NCBI RefSeq assembly: GCF_051622035.1
Contig: NC_135362.1
Span: 8,435,501 to 8,499,500, forward strand
Direction of reading: 5' to 3'
Origin: Arctopsyche grandis
Lineage: Eukaryota; Arthropoda; Insecta; Trichoptera; Hydropsychidae
DNA: 64,000 nucleotides
Below, piece by piece: positions 46,538 to 58,560 of the stretch. The notes below the pieces were generated by a model. It worked only from the letters and a program-made list of their open reading frames with translations, was not told the origin of the DNA and searched no databases. Every line of letters starts with the position of its first letter. Position 1 is the stretch's first letter. Both the position numbers and the translations under genes were made by a program.

Positions 46538-49439
46538 TTTTAGAGGGGCTATTATTTTTATTTGTCGGGCCGATAAATGGTACCTCGATATAAATAATAC
46601 ATATCGAAAAACAGTTACATAATCTTTTTTACTGAAACAAATAAAAGTATTCAACGAAAATAAAGAGACCTGTTCTTTTACAAAATTTCTCAATAAAAAG
46701 CCAGTCACATCGAATATTATATTATCCAAGCCGGCCTCTGCTTCAATATGCATTTTCATCATACTCCAAACCGTATTACTTCATTTTATTATATTGAAAG
46801 CACTGTAGGAAGGATTGTTTGTGTATATTTGTAACAGTTATGTAAGTCGTTGCGTTGTATCGACTTTATTAGAGGGTGGCTGCGAAGTCTAGTCCGTGAT
46901 GCTGGAAAATAACCCAACAGAGGAGAGGGAGGGAGACGCAATTGCCTCTACTGTAGCGTAATAGATTCTGGTTTTATTGTCGATGCTGATTGTTCGTTTG
47001 AATGTACGAAGGCGAAATATTTGTTTGCCCGATAATCAGCAACAAGGAGACGACTGTTCGAGCCGAGCCGGCGTCAATTCGGATTTGAATGCCATTTGAA
47101 TATCAATGAGAGGAAAACCTCCTTCCTAGTCGAGAGAAAATCAAAGCGCAGAGCCCCAGGACCCCGTGTGTAACTTGGCTTGTTTTTACAAAGCATCCCG
47201 GAACACCCCCGGTTTGTTTTCCTCATCACATTCAATAGAAGACGATGGATTTTACCATAATTTCACAAATATTGGAACGTATTGATTGCAACTCGGTAAG
47301 GTTGCATACGTCTATGCTAAAATGATTCAACATTTCCAAATTGAATAAATTTATACTATACTACGTTGAGGGCTCATCGTGTATTTAATCTGTATGATAT
47401 TATATACTTGAAATCGGATTTCTTTTATAAATATTTGCAATGTTGCTCTAATAGCGCGAGTTTCCGGGAAAATTGTGCATGGGGAGCTTTTCTCGCATCG
47501 AACGCGGCGACTGCATAGTGCATCCGTTCAAGCTGCACAAATAATGGCGGTTTGAGCCGATCGCATTTATTTTTAATGTCGGAAAAGCGGAAGCGCTTCA
47601 AGTGAGGATTTCTAAATAAAAATAATGCAAAAAATAATAAAGAAAAATTCTACAGCTTCTGTTCCGAGCTTTCGGGCAACGTTCGAACATTTATCACGGC
47701 AACTATTAAATTACTGTTTAAAACTTTCACCCTAGCCTGGAACGGATGATGAATCTACGGATTAAATCATACAAACTGTATGTGTTTGCAATAATGTGCC
47801 GCTGAATAATGTATGAATGTATGATAAGTTTCATGAAACTAATCAAGTGGTGACCGTAACAGATCTGAACGACTTGAAACGTAACAAAATGTATTAGGGT
47901 ATTGAATATTTGAATTTCAATTATTATTTGTGATACAAAATTTTGTTTTTACTTCCGATATTATATAAGACTACACTTCAGTTTTCAATTTAGACCAAAT
48001 AAATTTAGTATGCTTCTTTCATATACTACTGAAGAATATTCTGAAAAAGTTACAATTTTTACTCTCTATTCCAATTTTCATCTGACCGAGAAATTCGGAT
48101 GTAAGAAATGAAATATTCGTACTGGGCTTCTCTTGAAGATTTTTGTAATGGCTTTAACAGTAATTAGATTTTATTCAACTGGGTTTTATTCAATCGCTTT
48201 GGACGTTTTCAATAGTCTTAGACGTCTTGGAGTTTGTTTGCGTTCTGGGTTGTTTAGAAACAATTTTCGATAACAGTCTCGCAAGAGCAATTAGAGTTTT
48301 TTTTACAAAAACTCTGCAAAAGTCTTCAGGGAAAAAACTTTTTTCAGACGTTCAACAGCTTCATTTGGTGGACTGGGAGACAGAGCGAATAAAGGAAGCG
48401 TATATAAATGGCGCGAGTGGGAAACTTCTGAAATATAAAAAGGGAACAGAAGTGTTTCGCACAGTAACAGTTTTCAAAGGTAGGGAAAATAACAGGGGTT
48501 GGGTGAAATCCTTGCAACAAAACTCCCTTTCCTACCTACCACCGCAGTGGGAACCCCTTTCATTTCTTTAAAGGAAAATTTTCCGCGGATAAGGAAAAAA
48601 TTCGCACCTGCAGAAGCACCTCGCCCGAAAGAAACTTATAATGGCGGCCGGGCGCAGAACAAAATGAAACAGAATTATGGGACAGGAACCGGAAAGAAAG
48701 CCCTAAATTCATATAAACACCGCATCTATCTGCGTCCCCTTCATTTTTATATCCATAACGTGTCCCTTTTGCACTCGCAGTAGCCGTCCAACGAAACATA
48801 AGTTCTCCTGGAAGTAAATACCGTGGAACGAGGTGTGGGGAATTCCCGGGATACTGTCGAGAGAGTTGCCGCTCGAGAGGTGGGTAGTATTGTCGAAAAA
48901 AATGCTAAATGTTTTCTCAGAAACGGCGAGGAAAGAACAGCGAAAGAGTTCAAATATTGCGGAAAACTTGCAGTGTAAGTTTTTAAGTTCATTTGGTATT
49001 CCGATTGGACGAAACTTGAAAAGAGTAAATTTTTACAGCTTTTTCAGCGTGAAAAAATATTTGAAGGCACCGTCAACACCCAATTTTCCCAAAAGATATT
49101 TAACTCTGACGAATAATATATCCATCCGAGAAAACAAAGAAGCTGAATTTTATTCAATTCGAAATTTATACAAAAGTAATCATCACAATTCATTTTAATG
49201 ACTTCTGATGTCTTCTAAAAGTTCTCCTAAATACTATCTCCTTAATGTACATACATGCGTACTTAAAATGAATGAATCTTTAGGTGTATTTTTATTTAAA
49301 TACATGAATCCTATTTGGGGAATATAATACCATAAAAGATAACTCAATTCGTAAAATCAGATTCCGTAAATAAATCGTACTTTGACAGAATAGTCAATAC
49401 ATCGATTGGACCAGCAAGAGCTCTTAACTTAACAATCAG

Positions 49440-49745
49440 CGCAAGTAAATAAATGATAAATAAAAAAACTAAAATATAAACAAAACTAGTTAAATTATGG
49501 ACAAACTACACGTCTTTTAAGTTCATCGTCCCAATATTAAAGTTTTCTTCGAATATTTTAGTCACAATCAAAGGTACATCTTTCAAAATGAACAAATATT
49601 ATAAAGATCCCGTTTCAAACAAACATTTTTATTCAGAAATTTAAAATTATGAATAAAATAAAGTAAATAAATATTGATTGGGATGTTGACTGTATCGTGA
49701 TAATTTTAATCAACGTTTTTAACACTTGCTTTACTGTGTTGAAAA
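49440..49745 (+). repeat. LTR-like repeat sharing its 3' block with 35240-35395
   Basis: ATTAAAGTTTTCTTCGAATA corresponds to 35260-35280. AAATATTGATTGGGATGTTG followed by ACTGTATCGTGATAA corresponds to 35360-35395. Between them lies a GAATAAAATAAAG poly(A)-signal-like stretch. The remainder has diverged. Confidence 0.4.
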
Positions 49746-52007
49746 ATCCGCTAACCACTGTGCTGAACGTCAAACGTCCAGTTAAAAATGTGTTTTTTTA
49801 GTTAAAATAATACAAAATCTGCGAGATCAATAATTGTCATTAGCTGAAAACAAAATAAGTAGAAGAAATTAAAAAAATTACGGTCGCCGCCCTCTCTTTG
49901 CACGTGTACAAAGGGCTTCCCGCAAAAATAATTATTTCTGTTGATATTGATCAATATTTTTTATTTCTAATGGCATAATTCGAATCATAGAGGTTTTGAC
50001 GAGGATTGCATAAAACATGAAGACTACATTCAGTACGTTTGGAGAAATAAAATGGACACCTGCTATCCATCACGGTGTGGCAAGTGCTAAAAAAGATAAA
50101 TTACCCCTGGATTGTGAGAGTACGTATATATGTATGTACATATTTCTGAATTCTATACAATTAACAGATTAAACATTAATCATAAATTGGTAAGTAAATT
50201 CGAAAGGAAAAATTCCAACTATATATATTCAAATACATAATTACGTACATTCATTTAAAAAATTTCATTTTAAAGTTTGTAACTTACAACAATTAGCTTT
50301 TGCCTTAAAAGAAATCATACAAATGAAAAAAAACTACAAAGTAAAGGATAAATCTGCTTTTGTACTTTTAAAACATAATATAATACTTAAAATATACATT
50401 ACTTGAGTACGGAGTCCGTTCCAATTAAAATATTATATTTCAAACCATTAATTTTTATAAATAAAAAAGTGCGTCATTTGGGAGATACTTTTCAATTATT
50501 TGATTTAGATTTGCCATATTTTTACTTATCATTCTAACAACCTAAGCCTTGAAAAAAATAACATTGAAAAAAGCGTCCACTTTAGTCGGCTACTTTGACG
50601 GAAGGACGAAGGGTCGCTTTTGAGTAACGTTCTTCAAGGGACAAGTATCGTTTCGTCATGACACAAGAGGGGTATATCTAACTAGAGTGCTGCAGATGCC
50701 AACATTTCAATATCGAGATATTGAACCGAGGACCACTTCACTCTAGTGCTAAAACTCTTTGCATACAAAAAAATTATCTTATTGGCGACAGACGGAAAAG
50801 AACCGGTAAAGTTTACACAGGAAAGAGAGTATTCGAAATCTACCGATATAATAAATTGATAAACCTAAAAGTGTATAGAAAAGCTCACACGTAGAGTGCA
50901 TTGATCCGGCGAAAGCAGAGACTGGAGTTACACGAGAAGTGCATCTTGCCACCAATTCCCCGAGGGTTTCTCCGTGGTAATTTTGGCAAGAGAGCTTATT
51001 TTAAAATTTTAGAAGGATACGGATACACGTATTCCCACAGTATCTTTGAGCAACACCGTACTATTGTCATGAAGATGGATACTTCGGTTTTCCACCAGTC
51101 GAACTGCCTCCACTCTCCTGCATCTTTTATTATTCAAACTTAGTTACGATGCCAAACGCGGACGAAGCTTTATGTAATATTATATAATGCAATACAGAAT
51201 CTTCAGTACATACCTACGTATATTAAGTGCTTTGCAGTATATTGTAATTCGAATTGGATTAAAATTATTATATTATTAGAAGACGTTTTAGGGGAGGATA
51301 ATGGTCCTTTTCTTATCTACAGTCCTCCATGCGGCTAGAAGTTAAGTTTAAGTGTTTGGGTACGTATTTAGCCCGGAGGCTGTAGTAGAGAGAGACCATT
51401 TCGTGACCCTCCGGTTGCATATGACCCGACAAGTGTCACTGCTGTAGATGAGGGTCGCGCCAAAAGAAATTATGATATTGTGAGGGTCGCTCATACTGGA
51501 CGTAACTTAATGAAGCAAAAATATTGGAAATATATCAAAGAAATTTAGTAACAGTCAATGGCAAATATCATTGGTGGAAATTCCTATCCGTTTGATGAAT
51601 TTCATAATATTATATATTTAAAATAAATATAATACATGTATAAGAACGTTAACAATATATGTATTCAATTGAAATAAACAGTCATTTTTTTAGTATTGAA
51701 AACATTTCCAAATAACAATTTATTTGTTCTGCTTAAACCCGTAATCCTGATGAGATTTTTTTCCTATGAAAGAAAAAGCTTAAATTAAATGAGTTTGCTT
51801 TGATATGATAGAAAAATGAAATGTCAAAAAATTCTCTCGAGTATTAGTCTTTTAAGAAAAATAAATTATGTATGTGGCCTCAATTAATATTTATTTTTAT
51901 ACCTAAAAAAGAGCATAGATTTACCGTGTTTTAAGGTTCGTTTATACCATTTCAAGCCGGCAACTGCACGTAAACATCAAAATGAAAAATATTCTTTAGT
52001 ACATTCT

Positions 52008-52055
52008 ATATGGACACATTTATGTGTTCTTTACAGCACATAAATGTGTCCATAT
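52008..52055. repeat. Perfect hairpin, 19-bp arms, 10-nt loop
   Basis: ATATGGACACATTTATGTG, loop TTCTTTACAG, then the exact complement CACATAAATGTGTCCATAT. It stands alone in unique sequence. Confidence 0.95.
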
Positions 52056-52783
52056 GTGTGAAACAGCAGTAACAGACACGATCTATTCATATAACACAAT
52101 ACTACGAAACTTTTAGCCACTGCGGAAATATTGATCATAGTGGCGAGTGCACCCGTACTAATGAAAGTATTCCCATGTTCATATGGATATTTTCGGAATC
52201 GTCATATTGTGACAATATTGACTTGACGTTAACAAAATTTTGCCACATTATCGCACTCTGTAATGTATACATACATATGTAAGCCGATTTTTCCTTGCAT
52301 TCGTCCAAAACAAGTATGAAGTCAAAACGTGCTGAAAACGTGTTGTATACATCGTATGAATGTAAGTAGTCTTTTCCGTGCGGTTTTATGCCGAGCTATT
52401 GATTTACAGTGCAGGGTATTATAAACGGACCTTTATTCGTAGAATTTCTTACATAAATGAAAAACCAGAGTTGTTTTTTTACAAAAATATTATAATTTCG
52501 ACTATTACCCAGTATCTTATACATTGTCATTATTATATATTTGGAAATAACAATAATTTCACGCACTACTGTCTTTTACAATACATACATCATACAAAAT
52601 ACTGTGCATTTTAATGCAATAATTTTACCTACTGTAAGTTATTAACGAGCTCATTCATTATTATGATTATAAAGCATCACTCTTATTCTATTATTAAATC
52701 TCAGAAAAATACGAGATATTATAATATCACCAACACGAATAAACATGCATCTTATTTTATATATATACATACATATATTTATA

Positions 52784-52835
52784 CCAGGAAGGCCTAATAG
52801 GCGAATCCAATATGCCTTCCTGGTCATTTAATAGA
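52784..52835 (-). mobile_element. SINE 3' hairpin only (minus strand)
   Basis: The minus strand reads CCAGGAAGGCATATTGGATT and closes with AGGCCTTCCTGG, the terminal stem-loop of the first SINE subfamily. No body or head is attached. Copies reduced to the terminal hairpin suggest very early abortion of reverse transcription. Confidence 0.65.
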
Positions 52836-53004
52836 ATAATCATTGAATAAATAAATGAGAGAAAAAAACACAGTCCATACATAAATACACATAGAATTTA
52901 CATATGTACATATATAGCTTAACATCTACATACATAACGCATCTCAGCATTAAAAACTATAAATATTTGAATATTAGAGATAACGAGAACCTATAGAGTA
53001 AATT

Positions 53005-53315
53005 TTATAAAATATAGAGTGAATTATAGGCGTTTAAACAATTAAAATCTGATATGGCCATATCACGGAGAAAAGGTTGGAAGACACGGGACGAACGCTT
53101 GTTAAACGTCAGGAAGGTCTGCGTGCCCCGTTTTTAAAACGCGTTGTATACGATATTTTATCTCCAACGTAATAGCAGACGATACATTAACGTATATTGA
53201 TGACCAAAATGAGCAATATGGAAAAGTATGAAAACGATCGGATAAGAGATAAGAGATATAAAAAATGACCACTAACACGAAAACCATGTGAAATGCAAAG
53301 GAGGTATGTAAAAAT
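53005..53315 (+). repeat. Repeat family R1 copy
   Basis: TTATAGGCGTTTAAACAATT, AAAATCTGATATGG, AACGTATATTGATGACCAAA, TATGAAAACGATCGGATAAG, AGATAAGAGATATAAAAAAT and CGAAAACCATGTGAAATG. Its right half is nearly identical to 20574-20735. Confidence 0.75.
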
Positions 53316-54749
53316 AGTAATAATCATTGAATAAATGAAAAAAAAAACATATGTCCATACACACTAACACTAATAGTATTTACATATGTACATAGTGCAG
53401 CAGCAATATACCACATCTCAGCATTAAATATTTAAAAATTATATATTTAAAATACATAATATATACATATGTGTAAATGAAAATTGATCCCAAAATTCAT
53501 TCATATTTGCATATTGTATATTATACATTCAGCACTGCTCCAAGCTCACACTAGCATATCTCAACTTGGCATTGATTCTGTACGATCAAAATCAGGCATC
53601 ACACAACGTCGGTCCGAGAGCCTATTAAAGCCTTCGCCTAGGAGCACATTAACACCACACATTTATCCAAGTACAATAATACGTCTGATAAGTCAGACGT
53701 CGGCAACACGCGTCCACATAATGGATGGAGCCGCAGCCGACGAACCTTTCGGCTCACGACAATAGGCCCTGCTTAATGGATGTCAATTCTATCAATAGAT
53801 TAAGGTATTCCCTATTGAACCCTGACTCCTGCAAACAAAGACCTCGCCGAGGGAAGGGTTGGGGACGATTGACCACTGATCCATCGCACGCGCAACCCTT
53901 CACGGCCTACCCCATAATGGAGCGGTCGACATTTCACCCCGCTGTGAATTTATCTTAATAAGCGACTCGGCGATAAATCATACACTATGTTTTATATGTT
54001 AAATTATATATATGTAGATTAGCATTTTAGAGAAATTTGTGTCTCTAAGACGCCCCCCCCCCCCCGAGTATTTCTTGCGGATAAACAAGTTCTCGTCCTT
54101 GGAGGATTGACCGATGCGAAAATGGCCACCACAGTTTTCCCTTCTGGGCAAGTTGCTGTGTAGACATCTGTTTGGCGTATAATATTATATATCTGTATAT
54201 GTATTTATATGGTAAGTTGGTAAATAGTGGTTTGAGCCGGTTCAAACCTGCTTATGATTTTGGTCCAACTTGTTCGAAATATGCTTTAATATTCGCGATT
54301 ATGAAATGAGACTAGAAGCCGTGTAGGATTTAAATAGTTAATTTATGACCTAGTTATGTTTTTTATTTAGTTCGGAATAGTGTTTCAAAGTAATTTTCTA
54401 TATACATACATGTGCTTGATGACTCACCCCTTTCAAGAACCATTCGACTATTTAACCTGCTTTCAGGGAGCCTTGATGTTTTTACTGCATCATACAGTTC
54501 TGTCAGGCAGCATATTTTAAATGACTTCTAGCTACATACATATTTACACATGTTGTTTTCATTTTGTAATTTTATTATTTAGCATAATGTGTATGTATGT
54601 TGGTTTTATCTTTATTTATATATGTATGCTATTTTTTATTTTTATATATTTGAGTAATTTATCTTTATTTATGTGTATTTATGTGTTTATGTGTATATGC
54701 ATGTATAATGTTTGTATGTTTATGGATGTATGTAATGTATGTGTATGTG

Positions 54750-54755
<6 letters not shown>

Positions 54756-54828
<73 letters not shown>
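54756..54828. repeat. (AT)n microsatellite, about 73 bp
   Basis: Uninterrupted AT alternation inside a longer TATG/TGTA-rich block (54520-54890). Confidence 0.95.
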
Positions 54829-54834
<6 letters not shown>

Positions 54835-54898
54835 GTATGTATATATATATATATGTGTAGGTGTGTATGTATGTATATTAAAAAAAAATTGGCTAAAA

Positions 54899-55117
54899 AT
54901 CCTTCCTACCTACTATGTCACCACTATTTGAAAAATTTGATTGATGTACAATAAAAATTTATGTACAATTCATAGATGTCTCGTTAATTTGCGAGTTTTT
55001 TCAGTGTCTCGCAATTCAACGACTTATAATAAAAATGCTGTATTTGTATTTGTAATTGGCCAGGAAGGCGCATTGGGATTTACCTGCAAGGCCTTCCTGG
55101 TATATATGTAAAAATAA
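54899..55117 (+). mobile_element. SINE, 5'-truncated, with intact terminal hairpin
   Basis: CTACTATGTCACCACTATTT, CATAGATGTCTCGTTAATTT and AATAAAAATGCTGTATTTGT precede the stem-loop at 55060-55100, whose arms CCAGGAAGGC and GCCTTCCTGG pair perfectly around a GCATTGGGATTTACCTGCAA-type loop. An ATATATGTAAAAATAAAATA tail follows. This is the best hairpin of the family in the window. Confidence 0.8.
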
Positions 55118-55212
55118 AATATGTATATATGTGTATTTTTATATTTATGTATGTATGTATGTGTATTTGTGTATACGTGTAAGTATTTGTGTATATATGG
55201 ATGGTGTACATA

Positions 55213-55310
55213 TATGTTTATATAATTGTCTTTGGCCAGGAAGGCGTATTGGGTTTACCTGTTAGGCGTTCTTGGCGTAAATTAAATTAAAAAAAAATAA
55301 ATAAATAAAT
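55213..55310 (+). mobile_element. Second SINE 3' end directly downstream
   Basis: TTTGGCCAGGAAGGCGTATT, GGGTTTACCTGTTAGGCGTT and CTTGGCG form a slightly decayed hairpin (55235-55274), followed by AAAAATAAATAAATAAATG. It lies about 100 bp after the previous copy in the same orientation, suggesting repeated insertion into A-rich tails. Confidence 0.65.
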
Positions 55311-56740
55311 GCAATTGTGTAGTTTCAGAATTTAACGTATTAGTCAGTTTTTTCGAAACAAAACTTTATGGTATCGCATTAGAATAATTTATTATAAGGA
55401 AAACTACGTATTACAATGTTACTATAAATATTTTTGCATACGTCATTTTTATTTACCTAATTTTGTATGTCTACTATTATCAATCATATCAATCACAATA
55501 TTTTAATATCATAAAGACAATATAACGAATTCAATTTTAGAATAAAATATATATAATATTTTAAATTATATGTATATACAATATGAATATACGTGAAAAC
55601 TTAAAAGACAAAAGTTGAACTGTATACGTTTCAATATAAATGGGAAATGTAAAAAGTTCTTAAGGACTTTCCTATTTCACAAGTTTGAAAACGAACGGGC
55701 TTTAGAAGGTAAATGCAGCGTTACTAAAACTTACAGACGACAATAAGTAAGTATTTTTAGTAATCTAAAAAATATATAATGTAGATACAACCAAAGTCAT
55801 TCAAGTTTTCAGCATCACTGTGTTTTTTCGTGTTATTTTATCTTTCGAGCGAGTTATGCGAATAGCCCGAAGCACGCATGCCATATTCTAATTTTTATTT
55901 TGCCTATCCGTCGAAGCAGAAACGTAGCGGTTAAGATAAAGTAAAAAATGTAAGAGGAATGTTCGAGCTTTGAGAAAAATGCCGTCAAGCAATTCGTATC
56001 GATCGTAAAAGTGGGAAAAAATAAACATCTAAATAACGCAAAAGAAGTAGTCAAAACTTAATTTACAAACAATCACCCTGGAGAAATTTCCTCTCGTCCG
56101 TTGTACGTTTTGTAGAGTTCAAATAATGAAAATCGCGCTCGTGTATATGGTGAGATAGAGAATGCTGGTTGTCAAATTGTCGTAAAGTCGGCTTTATGTC
56201 GAGGTCAGAAACCGCGTCGAGATTATTTCGCAAACCTAAGTCGTTTTCAACACCCCATCGTATTAAATAATCTCGTTTCAAAGTATCCTATCAAAATTTC
56301 TAGACAGGAAAATATCCATCGGTTGATCGATAAATGTATTGGAAAAGCATAACATACAGAATGGTTTTAATTGTGGAAACCAAGATTTAATTGGCTCAGA
56401 TACTTATTCAATTGATTTTCAAGCAATATAATAACTAAATAAGCATTTTTTTGGAAATCTAATAAGAAGAGAAATACTAATAAAAGTAATAACAATATTT
56501 ATTACACATATAATCTTGCTTTAGGTGAATCTATTTTAAAAGCAGACGTTAATATTTTTCACATCTGCTTATTTAGTATAATGTTCAAATATTAGAATAT
56601 ATGTACATATATCATACAAACAAGAATCTAAAGCCTCTATATCTCAATTTACCTGAATATCTTCATAGCATATTCATTCCATATCATACCAATAATATAC
56701 ATACATACATACAAATTATTACAAGAATTTTAATACATTG

Positions 56741-57121
56741 AATATTTATTTAAGTTTAAGTTTGGGCCATTGTAGCATTACAGGAGTCCTTAATGGGCAA
56801 CAATAGTCGAAACAATACAGAGAGATGAGAAAAATAAAAATATATACATAGATATATAAACACACAAAAATACATTTATACATAATGAAAAATATCAAAT
56901 AATAAAATACAAAGTAGTGAATGTCTTGCATCTACATACAGCTAGCACCAATATATAAGAACCAGCCGCAAATATAATACACAAAAATCCTTGCGAGACC
57001 CAAATGGAAGAGAGAAGATCAAAATTTCACTAATACATCACATTCAATTATGAAAGTAATGCTGAGCGCAGCCTACCAGACAAATAATAAATAATAATAT
57101 CTCAAGATGATATTTCACTAT
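56741..57121 (-). mobile_element. LINE 3' end, same family as 14141-15250
   Basis: The plus strand reads AGACCCAAATGGAAGAGAGA, TACATCACATTCAATTATGA, AAGTAATGCTGAGCGCAG and CAGACAAATAATAAATAATA, which match 14515-14625 and reach into the end of the reverse-transcriptase frame. The terminal hairpin at 56767-56807 is degenerate, and the (TAAA) tail is short. It also shares TTTGCGGCTGGTTCTTATAT with the plus-strand copy at 6337-6622. Confidence 0.75.
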
Positions 57122-58029
57122 TAATAAAAATATTAAACTATTTCGTTTATTCAGACAGCATTAAGATTGAGTCAGACAAATCTAAAGAGAATCCACAGAG
57201 TAAAAAGTTATCACCTGATTTTTTCAGACACCACCGAGCAGAAGACTCGGGGGGGGCGAAGGGCAACAGTCCATCACTAATTTTAGAGGTGCTCCGCCCT
57301 CCCGGGGGCCCCTGAAAGCATTTTTCTGTCGGCAACGCAGTAAACCGCTATCAGCTCGTGTTTATTGGCCGGCCCCAGCATAAAACAGAATTACTCACCA
57401 TCAAATAACACCGAGAGACGATATATTTAGACGGGAGTGGCCTGGATACCTGCGAATATTTCACGTTTTATGTGACGTTTAATTTAATTAACCCTCCCCC
57501 CCCCCGTTTTCTATGCTCCCCGATATCTAGTAGTGTAAGGGATGAGCTTTTTTCCGACCCCTGTCAAAAAGCTCGCGTGGGCGTTGACCGCTCCGTCTTG
57601 CTGATAACGTTTCGGGGATGTTTCTTCAACGGCTGAGTTAGTGGGTCGTTTGTCTTTCGCACACACTAGTGTGCTTTGTAAAGAACACAAATTAGAAGCA
57701 ATCCTCGAAAGGCCGAGCAGGAGTCATATTAATTAAATAGAAACGGATAAAGCAATTATTCGATTTAGTTGGGCACGCGTGTCTAGTTAGATACAACGTG
57801 CAAATACGATTTCAACCCACTTTTGGTATAGAATTCTACGTATTTATTTTTGGAACTGAGCTAAGTACGGAAGTAAATATAGATTAATACATCTATGACA
57901 TTTTGTTTTTACTTGATTACATACATACCATATGTATGTACATCGTGTGTGCTATGACGCATATTGTAAAATTATTTTAATACATTATTTCAGGACATAT
58001 AATACAATAGAATACAATATAGATATCTA

Positions 58030-58560
58030 AGGAAACTACAGTAAAAGTACTACTTCCGGTTGAGATAAAATATTCAAAAAATATTAGAGTATAAAATTTA
58101 TTTACATGTAAAAAACTTCACTCTGGTTCGGTCAGCGGTTTGGGAGATAATTGAATTCAAAAACTCAAATAAAGCAAATTTTATAAAAATATAGAGTGAA
58201 AAAAGAAAAAGTTATAGGCGTTTAAACAATTAAAATCTGACATAACGAGAGGATGGCTAAAAGGAAAAAAACGATCGGAATAGTGTGATAAATCCGGCAA
58301 TGTGGACAATAGACGTTACCGAGAAAGAAAATGGAGTATTTTCAAACGTGTCTATTAAAATTATTTTTCACCATCTTAATGGCGGACTTGATTTCCACAT
58401 AGTATATTGATGACCAAACCAAGCAAAATGGCAAAGTTTGAAAACGATCGGATAAGAACCAAAATTTCGTCATACGAAATCAAACGTAAAAATCAAAAGC
58501 GAAGTAAGAAGTTAGTAAAAAAAGAGGACACCTATAAAGGGAGGTACCATTTCCTGTCAA
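58030..58560 (+). repeat. Repeat family R1, longest copy
   Basis: It joins the left module (AAAAGTACTACTTCCGGTTG, CGGTCAGCGGTTTGGGAGAT) to the right one (AAAAAGTTATAGGCGTTTAA, CAAACGTGTCTATTAAAATT, TTTTCACCATCTTAATGGCG, TGGCAAAGTTTGAAAACGAT). AAGGGAGGTACCATTTCCTG follows, and matching sequence continues to about 58770. It is the best reference copy. No protein was recognised. Confidence 0.7.

Noticed and set aside
48227..48571. 114-codon plus-strand open frame and overlapping frames to 49198
   Set aside because: No known motif, and several overlapping frames on both strands. It reads as GC-richer non-coding sequence.
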